Positions 29,183-37,202 of a stretch of 42,444 nucleotides of DNA are shown here, in pieces. A model generated the notes under the pieces. The model did no database searches. It saw nothing but the letters and a program-made list of their open reading frames with translations, and was not told the origin of the DNA. The translations under genes and the position numbers were made by a program. The stretch comes from a virus, in the IMG/VR virus record IMGVR_UViG_3300043470_000543, positions 1 to 42,444 of that record; one strand, written 5' to 3'. Position 1 is the first letter of the stretch. Each line of letters starts with the position of its first letter.

Positions 29183-29856
29183 TCAAACATATCTATTTGT
29201 TTAACATCTTTTTTGTTTACTATTCCAAGTGCGATTTCAAAAATAGTTTTACCTGCTTCGTAGTCAACTAAATTGCGGGCAATTTTATTTAATGGCTGTT
29301 GCCCTTTGTATTTTCTAAAATCGTAATCGTGAAATTTAGAAAGTTGGTTTACTTCATCTCTCATTTCACATAAAATACCACCTAATTTTCTTTCGTTAAT
29401 CTCAGTAGGCAAATTAAAGTTTGTCCAGTATAAATGCCTTCCTCTTTTTTTTGCGGATATTAATGGCTCATAATAAGGGGTTACATTTTCAACTACATAT
29501 TTACCATCAAAAAAATTATCTAAAAATATAACCTCTTCATATAATTTCATATCCGGATAAATGAATTTAAAATTATCTCTATTTTTTTGTGTTATTCTAA
29601 CTTTACTATGACTTGGACAGGGTGGAGAACTCCAAATAAAATCAAACTCTTTAAAGTTTTCTAATAGATACTGGTGCGCATCTGTTACTATTACATTATC
29701 ATTTGGAAAACGCTCTTGATATAGCTTAGCTAATTCTTCATCCCATTCCACAGCCGTAACTTCTAATTCTACATTAGCTTGTTTTGCTACTTCATCCCAC
29801 TTATAACGGTTGCCACCAAGACAAGCGTATAAATTTAATACTTTTACTGTTTTCAT
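29179..29856 (-). CDS. C5-cytosine DNA methyltransferase
   Basis: 225 residues. Motif I VLNLYACLGGNRYKW (residues 6-20), motif IV SSPPCPSHS (catalytic Cys80) and motif VI VVENV (residues 121-125) identify a SAM-dependent cytosine C5 methyltransferase. It is short, with little room for a target recognition domain (about 130-200). No partner restriction enzyme is encoded, so it is likely an orphan that protects phage DNA from host restriction. ATGA overlaps on both sides. Confidence 0.85.
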   Translation of the reverse strand: MKTVKVLNLYACLGGNRYKWDEVAKQANVELEVTAVEWDEELAKLYQERFPNDNVIVTDAHQYLLENFKEFDFIWSSPPCPSHSKVRITQKNRDNFKFIYPDMKLYEEVIFLDNFFDGKYVVENVTPYYEPLISAKKRGRHLYWTNFNLPTEINERKLGGILCEMRDEVNQLSKFHDYDFRKYKGQQPLNKIARNLVDYEAGKTIFEIALGIVNKKDVKQIDMFE

Positions 29857-30098
29857 TTCACTTCTTTGTTTAAGATATAGTTAATTTTGCTTTCAATAAT
29901 TTTAAAAGACGTCGAACGCCTTACGTCTTCACTTTGATAAAATCTTTCAAGTACGGGTTCTAAAATGCTTTGTAGTTCACGTGCTTTGTCTTGAATTTCT
30001 TTTGTTTGCTTTGTCGGTGTTCGAGTCGGTTCGTCTATTTCATCTACTAATAGCGATGTTAAAACAAATATACGGGTTAATTTTTGTTGAGTAGTCAT
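29853..30098 (-). CDS. Hypothetical small helical protein, 81 aa
   Basis: MTTQQKLTRIFVLTSLLVDE start, helical, with a Thr/Pro linker (PTRTPTKQTK). The style is frequent next to replication genes in Bacteroidota phages. Overlaps the methyltransferase start by 4 bp. Function unknown. Confidence 0.65.
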   Translation of the reverse strand: MTTQQKLTRIFVLTSLLVDEIDEPTRTPTKQTKEIQDKARELQSILEPVLERFYQSEDVRRSTSFKIIESKINYILNKEVK

Positions 30099-30101
30099 AG
30101 T

Positions 30102-30962
30102 TTAAAAAGGTGTATTATTTTTTTTTGGTAACTCTGGATTGCTAATTTCGTAAGGTAACCAATTTTGTTTGTTAACATCAAAGTAAATTGTTTCAAAAGG
30201 AATATTTCTGCTGTATTCACATTTTGCGCTTGTTATTCCATTTTCGCTTTCTATAAATACAACCGTTTCGGCTTTCTTTAAAACGCTACTTCCAACGTGT
30301 CCAACTGGTTTTGATGTTCCAAAATTCTTATGCAAAATACCCGTACAATGAAATTTACCTTTAGCAGTCCATTCAAGTAGCTTTTCAGTCAATCCCGTTG
30401 CTTGTTCTAAACTGTTAAAATCAGTAACTAAATCAACGTAACCGTCAATACTCATTAAGCCTATTTGGTTTTTAAATTCGCTTTCATAAATTAACCAATC
30501 GACAAACTCAAAACGCTCTTTAGGATTGTATTGTCGTAATGAAAAAGTTTTATAATAGTCATACTTTGCGCCAACCATTTCTAAAACTCTCCTTTGAACT
30601 CTTTGCGTGTGAAATTTACTTTGCTCAGTATCAAGTGATATTATAAACTTATCTTTACTTTCGTGACCTTTAAAACTCGGACAATAAATATTGCTATCTC
30701 CACCAATATAACCAGCCTCAACCATTGACTTAAAAAAAGTTTTTCTTGACTTTGAAGCCCCAACAATACAACTGAAATCACCATAACTTCCAAAAGGTAT
30801 TGGATAAAGTGTTTGTTTATATTCGGTTGTTCCTAAACTAATTGCTATTGGTTGCGGTTTTATTTCTTCTGCGGGGTCTATATAGCTTTCAATAAGTAAC
30901 TTTTGAAAATCTATTTTATCGGTTTGCTCTTTAACCTCTTCAATTTTTATTGGTTCAAACAT
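30102..30962 (-). CDS. RecA-fold ATPase / replicative helicase-like protein
   Basis: 286 residues. Walker A GASKSRKT (68-75), ISLDTEQ (109-114) as in AAA_25/RepA-type ATPases, Walker B-like GLMSIDG (Asp173), and a sensor-like GILHKNFGTSKPVGHVGSS. It resembles hexameric helicases or RecA-like ATPases used in phage DNA replication. Follows a replication-initiation-like gene pair (30955-32090). Confidence 0.8.
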   Translation of the reverse strand: MFEPIKIEEVKEQTDKIDFQKLLIESYIDPAEEIKPQPIAISLGTTEYKQTLYPIPFGSYGDFSCIVGASKSRKTFFKSMVEAGYIGGDSNIYCPSFKGHESKDKFIISLDTEQSKFHTQRVQRRVLEMVGAKYDYYKTFSLRQYNPKERFEFVDWLIYESEFKNQIGLMSIDGYVDLVTDFNSLEQATGLTEKLLEWTAKGKFHCTGILHKNFGTSKPVGHVGSSVLKKAETVVFIESENGITSAKCEYSRNIPFETIYFDVNKQNWLPYEISNPELPKKNNTPF

Positions 30963-31449
30963 TTTTAAATTTATTTAAGGTTAAAGTAATTAGCCAATTT
31001 AACTGCATTTCGTTTTCATCAGTCTCTAAAATCCCTTTAGCGTACATTTCCCAATCTTTATGATTTGTTAGCTCTTTGTTGTGTGCTTCTTCATCTTTGT
31101 TGTATTGTAACGGGTGTTTTTCGCTAAGTCCTTTTTCGTGTAAAAAGTTGTTTAAGGCTATTGCATTAAAACTCATTCTAAAGTTTTCGTATAAATCAAT
31201 TAAAGGCTGTTTTAAAACATCGTTTATTTTGGCTTGGCTCATATCAACATCTCCTTTATAAAATATCACTTCATTAAAAAGCAAATAAACGTATAATTTT
31301 GCAAACATTTCATTTTCATTAACTTCTCTTTTTATGTTGCTGTTTAAGTACTCTAAAATTTTGTTTAGTGCTTCTGCATCTGTTGCGTTAGGTTTATTTT
31401 GTTTTGAAACCGTAAACGATAATCTTTGTATTGCTTCTTTTAGTTTCAT
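30955..31449 (-). CDS. Hypothetical replication-region protein, 164 aa
   Basis: Helical, charged; MKLKEAIQRLSFTVSKQNKP start. It overlaps the ATPase gene by 8 bp and the initiator-like gene by 4 bp, so the three are co-translated. A helicase loader is possible from context, without any sequence signature. Confidence 0.65.
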   Translation of the reverse strand: MKLKEAIQRLSFTVSKQNKPNATDAEALNKILEYLNSNIKREVNENEMFAKLYVYLLFNEVIFYKGDVDMSQAKINDVLKQPLIDLYENFRMSFNAIALNNFLHEKGLSEKHPLQYNKDEEAHNKELTNHKDWEMYAKGILETDENEMQLNWLITLTLNKFKNV

Positions 31450-32090
31450 AGTCTGTCGCTTTTTTGTGGTTTAAACTTAACATCATTTTTTTTCCAAGTT
31501 TCTAAACGCCTTTCAATATTAAACGATGTTTGTTTTTCGGCTCTAAATTTTTTATCTTTTTCACCGTGTTCAGTCCAATATCCGTAAAAGTCGTTTAACA
31601 TATCTTTACCGTAAATAGATAAATAAGGTTTTAGTGAGTCAGCAAACTTTTGTTTGCGCTCCTCTATATTATTAATACTTACACTTACATTAACACTATC
31701 ATTAACAGCGACGTTTGCGACCTTTTTTGTCGGGGTACTATCGGGTAGCGATGCTTTGCGATGCCTTGCGACTTCTTCCGCTTCTTCTAAAGTCATTTCT
31801 TTAGCTTCAACCTTAGTAAATAAGTCTAAATTGTAACGCTTTAAATTACCCATACGCCCGTTAATACTTCTGTCTGTTAAGGTTTTCTCCCACTTATCCA
31901 AATCCCTTTTTAAAATAGCCTTAATAGGGTTAAAAGCTATTTGAATATTACGGTCTTCGGCTATTGGATTTAAGTCGTTAACGTATCTAAAAAAATGTTT
32001 TATTAGTTTGCCAGCTTCTTCATCGGTAAGAAACTCAAAGTGTTCTATCCAATCAGCGTAAACAATAATAGATTTTTTATTTTCTGCCAT
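31446..32090 (-). CDS. Replication initiation-like protein (DUF6291-type)
   Basis: 214 residues. The N-terminal part IIVYADWIEHFEFLTDEEAG, LIKHFFRYVND and the IAFNPIKAILKRDLDKWEKT region fit the DUF6291 pattern of phage replication proteins. A variable linker (110-150) is followed by a C-terminal module (LNDFYGYWTEHGEKDKKFRA, KQTSFNIERRLETWKKN) shared by several Bacteroidota phage proteins. Probably DNA binding and helicase recruitment. Confidence 0.75.
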   Translation of the reverse strand: MAENKKSIIVYADWIEHFEFLTDEEAGKLIKHFFRYVNDLNPIAEDRNIQIAFNPIKAILKRDLDKWEKTLTDRSINGRMGNLKRYNLDLFTKVEAKEMTLEEAEEVARHRKASLPDSTPTKKVANVAVNDSVNVSVSINNIEERKQKFADSLKPYLSIYGKDMLNDFYGYWTEHGEKDKKFRAEKQTSFNIERRLETWKKNDVKFKPQKSDRL

Positions 32091-32094
32091 AACT

Positions 32095-32295
32095 TTATAA
32101 ATAAGAAATTTGTAGTTTTAATTCCTTTACAAGTTTTACGGCTGTAGGTTTATCTAAACAAATAAAACTTGGACAATTATTATCCATTTCAATGCATAAA
32201 TAAATCTCTCGATTTGTGTTTGCATAAGCTACAAGTTCGTGCTCTTCTGTTTTGCTTTGTTCAGTGCCTTTAAATACTAATTTTATGTTTGCCAT
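32095..32295 (-). CDS. Hypothetical small protein, 66 aa
   Basis: MANIKLVFKGTEQSKTEEHE start; predicted beta strands then a helix (TAVKLVKELKLQIS). Follows a leader with hairpins and a possible pseudoknot (32322-32418), five bases before the initiator-like gene. Function unknown. Confidence 0.6.
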   Translation of the reverse strand: MANIKLVFKGTEQSKTEEHELVAYANTNREIYLCIEMDNNCPSFICLDKPTAVKLVKELKLQISYL

Positions 32296-32321
32296 AATAT
32301 AACGGTTTTAAGATTACCGAC

Positions 32322-32418
32322 AACTGTTAATAAAAATGCCTCAATAGTTTCGAGGTGGTGGCTCTAATCCTATTAAGGCTTTAAAAAAATTCGTTTACAG
32401 TTAAATCAAATCCACCAC
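32322..32418 (-). promoter_or_regulatory. Structured leader with terminator-like hairpin and possible pseudoknot
   Basis: Non-coding 158 bp (32296-32453) before gene 32095-32295. Minus strand: GTGGTGG (32418-32412) with CCACCAC (32361-32355); directly after it hairpin CCTC/GAGG (32355-32339) and CATTTTTATT; AACTGT (32402-32397) with ACAGTT (32327-32322), which crosses the first helix. An attenuator or other regulatory RNA is plausible; all by eye. Confidence 0.45.
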
Positions 32419-32453
32419 AGATGACTAACTTTTGCTAAGTTACAAAATAATAT

Positions 32454-32570
32454 CTACTTTGCAAACTTTTTAGCGATTATTTTACGATAAATTTTATTGA
32501 CGGATTCTTTTGACACCCCTCTCTTTTCGTAAAATGTAAGTATGCGTTTTATTCTTTGTAATTCGCTCAT
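32454..32570 (-). CDS. Hypothetical small basic protein, 38 aa
   Basis: ATG at 32570 in an ATGA overlap with the exonuclease stop; MSELQRIKRILTFYEKRGVS then KESVNKIYRKIIAKKFAK. Strongly basic and helical, possibly nucleic-acid binding. Ends with TAG. Confidence 0.55.
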   Translation of the reverse strand: MSELQRIKRILTFYEKRGVSKESVNKIYRKIIAKKFAK

Positions 32571-33301
32571 AGTTCTATTTTATTAAAGTCAATATTAAAG
32601 TTTTTAAATATATCTACGCACTCAATTAATTCATATTTATCTTTTGTTATATGAACTAAAAACAAACCTTTAATATCTTTATCAAACATTTGTTTGTAAA
32701 TACTTAACTGTAAAGAATAATTGTAAAAAGTGCTATCTGGAATGTCTTTAAAAATACCTTTTAAATTTTTACCATACGAATTAACTTCAATTTTTTCATT
32801 TGTTTTAAAGTCTAAAATGTAATAATTGTCTTTTTTGTCTTTACAAATTAAATCAACTTGACCAGCTAAAAAATCATTGTGTACAATATATTCGGTATAA
32901 ATCGGTATAAGCCTTTCAGATAAAAAAAAGTCTTTAATGAACTGTATTGATACTTTTGATTTTGGTAAAAATTCAGCTAAATATTCAAGCTCTAAATCAA
33001 CAAAATCAATATTAATTTCCTCTCCTATTATTGAAAAATTACCTTCAATATATTCCTCAAATATTTTATGAATAGCCGTTCCAATTTCACAAGATTTTTT
33101 AGCCTTATCGCTCCATTCTTTTAAAATTTCATCTTGTGTTTTGTTGTCTCGTAAGGCTATTTTTTTTGACCAATAATCGCTGTCAAATTTGTTTTTAAAC
33201 TTTGATATAAAAGAAGTAACCGAAGTTAGTTGTTTCCCATTTTTAAAATAAGTGTGGTTAACACTATCGAAAACCACACTTTTATCTAAGCTATATTTCA
33301 T
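32567..33301 (-). CDS. PD-(D/E)XK exonuclease (Cas4/RecB-like)
   Basis: 244 residues from the ATG at 33301; a second ATG at 33313 is equally possible, both inside the end of the ParB-like gene. Nuclease motifs: GTAIHKIFEEY, AGQVDLICKD (metal-binding Asp), YYILDFKT (DxK) and YSLQLSIYK (QxxxY motif). Such enzymes resect DNA ends to supply the annealing protein (37203-37739). It ends in an ATGA overlap. Confidence 0.83.
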   Translation of the reverse strand: MKYSLDKSVVFDSVNHTYFKNGKQLTSVTSFISKFKNKFDSDYWSKKIALRDNKTQDEILKEWSDKAKKSCEIGTAIHKIFEEYIEGNFSIIGEEINIDFVDLELEYLAEFLPKSKVSIQFIKDFFLSERLIPIYTEYIVHNDFLAGQVDLICKDKKDNYYILDFKTNEKIEVNSYGKNLKGIFKDIPDSTFYNYSLQLSIYKQMFDKDIKGLFLVHITKDKYELIECVDIFKNFNIDFNKIEL

Positions 33302-33941
33302 TTCCGTTTTCATACATTTCAGCTTCCCAAGCCTGACTAAATTCTTTATCTGAAAATAACTCAACAAGTCCACCTATTTGACAAAGCCTTAAAACTTCAT
33401 CTTTATCCATACCTAAGTTTTTAGCTATTTTTTCATCACTCCAATTACGTTTTTTTAAATCAATAACAATATCACTCATAGCTTCGATTTTATGCTTACC
33501 TCTTGCCCTATTATGTCTAATTGTTGAAGCCATTCTATCGTTAATCTTTGTTCTATCTTCATTAATGGTAACTACGGGTAAATATCCGTGTACCCTGCTT
33601 TGTATTTCGGCACATTCTTTTCCTACTCTATTTCTGTGAAATCCGTCAATAACCTCTCTTGTATTTCCGTCTTCCTCTAACATTGACACAATAGGCTGTG
33701 TGTAGCCATCTGCGCTAATTGATAGCCTTAATAATTCCATTTCAGGCGGTGCAACACTATTAGGGTTGTAATCGTTTGCGTGTACACTATCATTTTTAAC
33801 CCATAAAACACAATCAACAGGTTCTGTTTTCATAGGGCTAATACTGTGCATCGCTAATTTAATTTCATTCAAAGCGTTTACTCTGCTGTCAATGTCTAAG
33901 TTTTCTAATTCTTTGATTAATTCAATGATTTTAGTTGTCAT
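33291..33941 (-). CDS. ParB-like N-terminal domain protein
   Basis: 216 residues. Contains a ParB/Srx-type core: VHANDYNPNSVAPPEMELLR, ISADGYTQPIVSML, REVIDGFHRNRVG and the helical SEKIAKNLGMDKDEVLRL-type HTH near the C-terminus (WSDEKIAKNLGMDKDEVLRL). Adjacent to a PAPS-reductase-like gene, like the IbrB/IbrA pair of E. coli. ParB/Srx domains bind CTP or ATP or act as nucleases; the substrate here is unknown. Stop is TAG. Confidence 0.78.
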   Translation of the reverse strand: MTTKIIELIKELENLDIDSRVNALNEIKLAMHSISPMKTEPVDCVLWVKNDSVHANDYNPNSVAPPEMELLRLSISADGYTQPIVSMLEEDGNTREVIDGFHRNRVGKECAEIQSRVHGYLPVVTINEDRTKINDRMASTIRHNRARGKHKIEAMSDIVIDLKKRNWSDEKIAKNLGMDKDEVLRLCQIGGLVELFSDKEFSQAWEAEMYENGNEI

Positions 33942-33945
33942 AATT

Positions 33946-35160
33946 TTATAGTTTAAAGTTATTTAATTCTCTTTGTTCTTTTTTTAGTTTTAAATATTTG
34001 TTATAAGCCTCTGTTTTGTGCTGTGTAAATCCTAAGCCTTTACACCAATAATCGTTTCTTAATAAAGACTTACAAATTCTTCTCCAACTTGGCGCAACTC
34101 TTTCACTTTCTAATATACTTGGCGCTTCATCAGGAAGTCCGTCAATATAACCTCTTTCTTCCCACCACTTTATAAAAGTAAATATTTTATTTTTATAATG
34201 CTCTGCTGTTACTTGAGGTAAAGTATTTAATATTAATTCTGAAAATGATTTCCAAGTGTGGTGCATTGGTTTTGTTATTTTACCATATCCATTAATATTT
34301 CCAGTATCTTGAACGTATAAAGCGCCACTATTCGCGCCCTCTACCCTCGCAACTACTTTTGCCCAAGTTTCTGGCTCAATTAAATGAAACAAATACAAGC
34401 CACGTCTTTGGTCGTCACCATATGGTTGGCAAATTCTTTGCAAGTGAATAGACAAACCTGCTTTTTGCATTAAATCATATAAGTGATTATGTCTTTTATC
34501 CTTGTTTTTGCCGTGATAAATCCAAATATCATCTGTTTTCCAATCATAAATAGGGTAAACATTAAAAACATTATCTGTAACTTTTGTTGTCCATTGCTTA
34601 CCGTTAAATGTTATTTTTTTATCACTTGCAATAGTTCTGAAACGATTTAAACTTTCGTCTGCTCTAATACCTACTAAACAAGCGCAAGTCTTTCCTTGCG
34701 AATACCATTCTCCAAATTCTGGGACAAACTCCTCAAACTCCATACCGTCACGGAAAAACGGAAAATAGTTTTCATCTGTAATGCCTAATTTCGGAACTTC
34801 TCTAATCCAATCGTTTTTAACCTCTTTGTCCCAACATTTCCAAAATGGTTTAAAAACAGAAACCGCATTTCTTAGATGTATAGGCAAACAAACCCAATAA
34901 ACATCTAAATTATCTTTATATTGCTCAACACAAGCCGTCATATGCTCAATAGTTAATTTATACTGTCCCTCTAAATCAACTATTAACAAACCTATTTTGA
35001 CATTTCTTTTAATGGCTTCATCCATTACTAAATGTAACATAACGGTACTATCCTTACCAGCAGAAAAAGAAAGATATATTTTTTCAAAGTTATCAAAAGT
35101 GTATTTTATCCTTTCAACACTCGCTTCGTAAACGTTTTTATTTAAATAATGTTTAGGCAT
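33946..35160 (-). CDS. PAPS-reductase-like PP-loop protein (DUF3440 / IbrA-type)
   Basis: 404 residues. PP-loop SFSAGKDSTV (31-40) for ATP or adenylyl binding; LLIVDLEGQYKLTIEHM; TCACLVGIRADESLNRF; VYPIYDWKTDDIWIYHGKN; ICQPYGDDQRRGLYLFHLIE. This matches the DUF3440 group of phosphoadenosine phosphosulfate reductase-like proteins found in phages and in the Ibr pair. It may activate or transfer sulfur or an adenylyl group; a role in DNA or nucleotide modification is inference. Confidence 0.85.
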   Translation of the reverse strand: MPKHYLNKNVYEASVERIKYTFDNFEKIYLSFSAGKDSTVMLHLVMDEAIKRNVKIGLLIVDLEGQYKLTIEHMTACVEQYKDNLDVYWVCLPIHLRNAVSVFKPFWKCWDKEVKNDWIREVPKLGITDENYFPFFRDGMEFEEFVPEFGEWYSQGKTCACLVGIRADESLNRFRTIASDKKITFNGKQWTTKVTDNVFNVYPIYDWKTDDIWIYHGKNKDKRHNHLYDLMQKAGLSIHLQRICQPYGDDQRRGLYLFHLIEPETWAKVVARVEGANSGALYVQDTGNINGYGKITKPMHHTWKSFSELILNTLPQVTAEHYKNKIFTFIKWWEERGYIDGLPDEAPSILESERVAPSWRRICKSLLRNDYWCKGLGFTQHKTEAYNKYLKLKKEQRELNNFKL

Positions 35161-35528
35161 AATTGTTTGTTTTTAGTTTCGTATTTTTTAATGATTTTTT
35201 CAGCTATTTCACAAGCAATATTTCTTTTATCTTCATCAACAAAACGCCAATTTTCCATTGTTATCGTATAAGGTATTTTAGCATACAAGCAACAAGCGGA
35301 TTGACCAAGCCACGCAACTCTATTTAGAGAAATATTTGTTAAATTATGTTCACACGAATAATGCCATTCATCAATAACCTTATTCATATATTTTTCTGTT
35401 AATTCTGAATTGCTAAAAAGTTCAACAACCTTTTTGCCTAATTCTTTTTTTTCTTCCCCAGAAACATTTCTAAAAAATCCACTTTTGTAACATTCCCAAT
35501 ATTCGTATCTGTGGTAAATTCTTTCCAT
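35142..35528 (-). CDS. Conserved partner of the PP-loop protein, 128 aa
   Basis: RYEYWECYKSGFF start region, then KVIDEWHYSCEHNLTNISLN, RVAWLGQSACCLYAKIPYTI: conserved-looking Trp, His and Cys residues. Overlaps the PP-loop gene by 19 bp, which points to joint function. I have seen similar short proteins next to such genes in phages but know no function. Preceded by a promoter (35555-35595). Confidence 0.65.
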   Translation of the reverse strand: MERIYHRYEYWECYKSGFFRNVSGEEKKELGKKVVELFSNSELTEKYMNKVIDEWHYSCEHNLTNISLNRVAWLGQSACCLYAKIPYTITMENWRFVDEDKRNIACEIAEKIIKKYETKNKQLCLNII

Positions 35529-35554
35529 ATTTTATAAATTTAGTTTAAAGTTCA

Positions 35555-35595
35555 AATCTAAAAAAACGGTTTTACCTAAAAAAATAAAACCGATT
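35555..35595 (-). promoter_or_regulatory. Promoter of the PP-loop/ParB operon
   Basis: Minus strand TAGATTTG (35555-35562), a full -7 match; the -33 region is T-rich without exact TTTG. Plus-strand ACCGATTA begins at 35589, 27 bases beyond the -7 box, the degenerate form of the ATCGATT box. An inverted repeat CGGTTTTA/TAAAACCG (35569-35592) spans the spacer. Confidence 0.55.
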
Positions 35596-35620
35596 AAAAG
35601 CGTAAAAAATCGTTTAAGTG

Positions 35621-35836
35621 TTACTCCTTAATTTTAGTCGTTCCTATTTCCTTTAAAATATCTACTTTTACTATTTCATAGTCTTTAAAGCGTTTTAAGA
35701 AACTTTCGCCTACTATTGTATTGTCTTTATCAACTTTTATTACAAAGTTGATTAAATCGACTAAAACGGTTTTGTTTTTGACTTTGTGAGATAGTTGTAT
35801 GTTGGCTGTTACTATTCTATATAAATCCGTACCCAT
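35621..35836 (-). CDS. Hypothetical protein, 71 aa
   Basis: MGTDLYRIVTANIQLSHKVK start; mixed beta strands, charged C-terminus. Overlaps the upstream gene by 20 bp. No motif recognised. Confidence 0.6.
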   Translation of the reverse strand: MGTDLYRIVTANIQLSHKVKNKTVLVDLINFVIKVDKDNTIVGESFLKRFKDYEIVKVDILKEIGTTKIKE

Positions 35837-36041
35837 CGTTTAATTTTTTAGTTTGATTTTTAGGTGCTACTAACACCATAGTTTTACCATCTTGAGACAT
35901 CCAACGCCAATTATCTTTTATTCTTTGCGCTTCGATTTCGTGAAGTTTAGGAAGTGACTTTTGCGCCTTTGTTTTAATTTGGTGTTCGATTTCCCAAATA
36001 GTGAGGCTTTCCTCTTTTGGTTTTTCTTTTAGGTTTCTCAT
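35817..36041 (-). CDS. Hypothetical protein, 74 aa
   Basis: Charged and helical (MRNLKEKPKEESLTIWEIEH start, HEIEAQRIKDNWRWMSQDGK in the middle). Coupled by a 4-bp overlap to the wHTH gene upstream and a 20-bp overlap downstream. Function unknown. Confidence 0.6.
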   Translation of the reverse strand: MRNLKEKPKEESLTIWEIEHQIKTKAQKSLPKLHEIEAQRIKDNWRWMSQDGKTMVLVAPKNQTKKLNDGYGFI

Positions 36042-36319
36042 AGGTTAATTTTTGATTCTAATATCATACATTGTGATTTTAAACAATACCAACTATCTAA
36101 CTTTCTTATTGGCTTAGGCTGTTTCTTATGCCCGTTAATTTCAAACCGACTTTTAATTGCATCAAGTTGTATTTTAGAATAATGGTAACGTTTAGTGTTA
36201 TGGTGTTGTCTAACTTCAACGGGTTTTATTTTCATTATTCTTATCCTATCCCTTATAGTTGTTGGCGGAATAACTAAGATGTTTGAAATATCCCTTAAAG
36301 TAAATGTTTCTGATTTCAT
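36038..36319 (-). CDS. Winged-helix / MerR-like DNA-binding protein, 93 aa
   Basis: TFTLRDISNILVIPPTTIRD then RIRIMKIKPVEVRQ looks like a MerR/excisionase-type helix-turn-helix (residues about 5-35), with a basic wing (HHNTKRYHYSKIQLDAIKSR). The only candidate transcription regulator in the window; it may act on the TCGAT-box promoters, which is inference. It starts directly after a strong terminator. Confidence 0.65.
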   Translation of the reverse strand: MKSETFTLRDISNILVIPPTTIRDRIRIMKIKPVEVRQHHNTKRYHYSKIQLDAIKSRFEINGHKKQPKPIRKLDSWYCLKSQCMILESKINL

Positions 36320-36322
36320 AAT

Positions 36323-36350
36323 TTAAAAAGAAAGCCTACCGAAGTAGGCT
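36323..36350 (-). terminator. Intrinsic terminator with UUCG loop
   Basis: Minus strand AGCCTAC-TTCG-GTAGGCT (36350-36333) followed by TTCTTTTTAA. A C(UUCG)G tetraloop on a seven-pair stem. Ends the SSB-containing unit; the next ATG (36319) is only four bases beyond the T run, so downstream expression needs readthrough. Confidence 0.8.
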
Positions 36351-36372
36351 ATCGGTTAGTTGTGTTGATGGT

Positions 36373-36738
36373 TTAGAAAGGTAATCCGTTGTCGTCTTGT
36401 TCTATGTTTTCTAAATTAATAGGCGCATCTTCGCTAAATACGGGTTCGCCTTGTGATTCTGATTTGCTAATTTTCCAAGCCGATAACGTTGTGTAATATT
36501 TCCCGTTGTACTCGTTGCAGTTAACGTTGAAATCAACTGTAACGTCACTACCTACTTTGTTGTACTTGTTGAAGTTTTCTACTTTATCAACCCCGAATAC
36601 TTCAAAGCAATAAAGGTTGTTGTATTGGCTTCCGCTATCTAAAATAAACGATTGCTTTTGCCATTCTGCGCCCGCTTTAGTTTGCCCGCTTTCTAACGGT
36701 AATACTTTTGTGATTTTTCCACTGATTTGTAAACTCAT
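36373..36738 (-). CDS. SSB-like OB-fold protein (DUF3127)
   Basis: 121 residues. LQISGKITKVLPLESGQTKA, WQKQSFILDSGSQY and FNKYNKVGSDVTVDFNV fit DUF3127, an OB-fold family of Bacteroidota phages. The acidic tail ends in DDNGLPF, like the SSB tip that recruits partner proteins. Binds single-stranded DNA during replication and annealing. Confidence 0.82.
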   Translation of the reverse strand: MSLQISGKITKVLPLESGQTKAGAEWQKQSFILDSGSQYNNLYCFEVFGVDKVENFNKYNKVGSDVTVDFNVNCNEYNGKYYTTLSAWKISKSESQGEPVFSEDAPINLENIEQDDNGLPF

Positions 36739-36742
36739 AATT

Positions 36743-36967
36743 TTACTTTTTTAAATTGTTTTCTGTTATTAATTCATTTAAAACATTAAAAAAAGACATT
36801 TCAAATTTTGTAAAACCTAATTTAATAAATTTAGACTCTTCTTTTTTTATTATTTTATGTGGAACATTGAAATTATGATACAAATTACATAATTCTTGTT
36901 CTGATTCAATACAAATCTCTATTTTTATAGGTTTGAATTTTTCTTCTTTTTTCACATTTATTTTCAT
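36743..36967 (-). CDS. Hypothetical protein, 74 aa
   Basis: MKINVKKEEKFKPIKIEICI start; basic N-terminus, then EQELCNLYHNFNVPHKIIKK and a helical C-terminus. Lies between the SSB-like gene and a small conserved gene. Function unknown. Confidence 0.6.
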   Translation of the reverse strand: MKINVKKEEKFKPIKIEICIESEQELCNLYHNFNVPHKIIKKEESKFIKLGFTKFEMSFFNVLNELITENNLKK

Positions 36968-36969
36968 AT

Positions 36970-37200
36970 TTATTTGTTTTTAGTTATTGAATGCCTTTTG
37001 TTATAAAGGTACGTTTGTAATTCTTTTTTAGCTTCTTTTTCCGCTTTCTTTAGTTTGCAGTAAATAGGGTCGTTTCTGTGAGTTTCCCACTCGTTGGATT
37101 CCCTTACTTCAATATGACTAAATTGTTGGCGCATTTCTGAGGGTATTTCGTTAAATAGTTCCTCACGAATAATAGCGAATATTTCTTTACTTCGTTCCAT
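36970..37200 (-). CDS. Hypothetical small protein, 76 aa
   Basis: MERSKEIFAIIREELFNEIP start; helical and charged (CKLKKAEKEAKKELQTYLYN). The sequence style is familiar from recombination clusters of flavobacterial phages, without known role. Two bases from the annealing-protein gene. Confidence 0.65.
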   Translation of the reverse strand: MERSKEIFAIIREELFNEIPSEMRQQFSHIEVRESNEWETHRNDPIYCKLKKAEKEAKKELQTYLYNKRHSITKNK

Positions 37201-37202
37201 AA

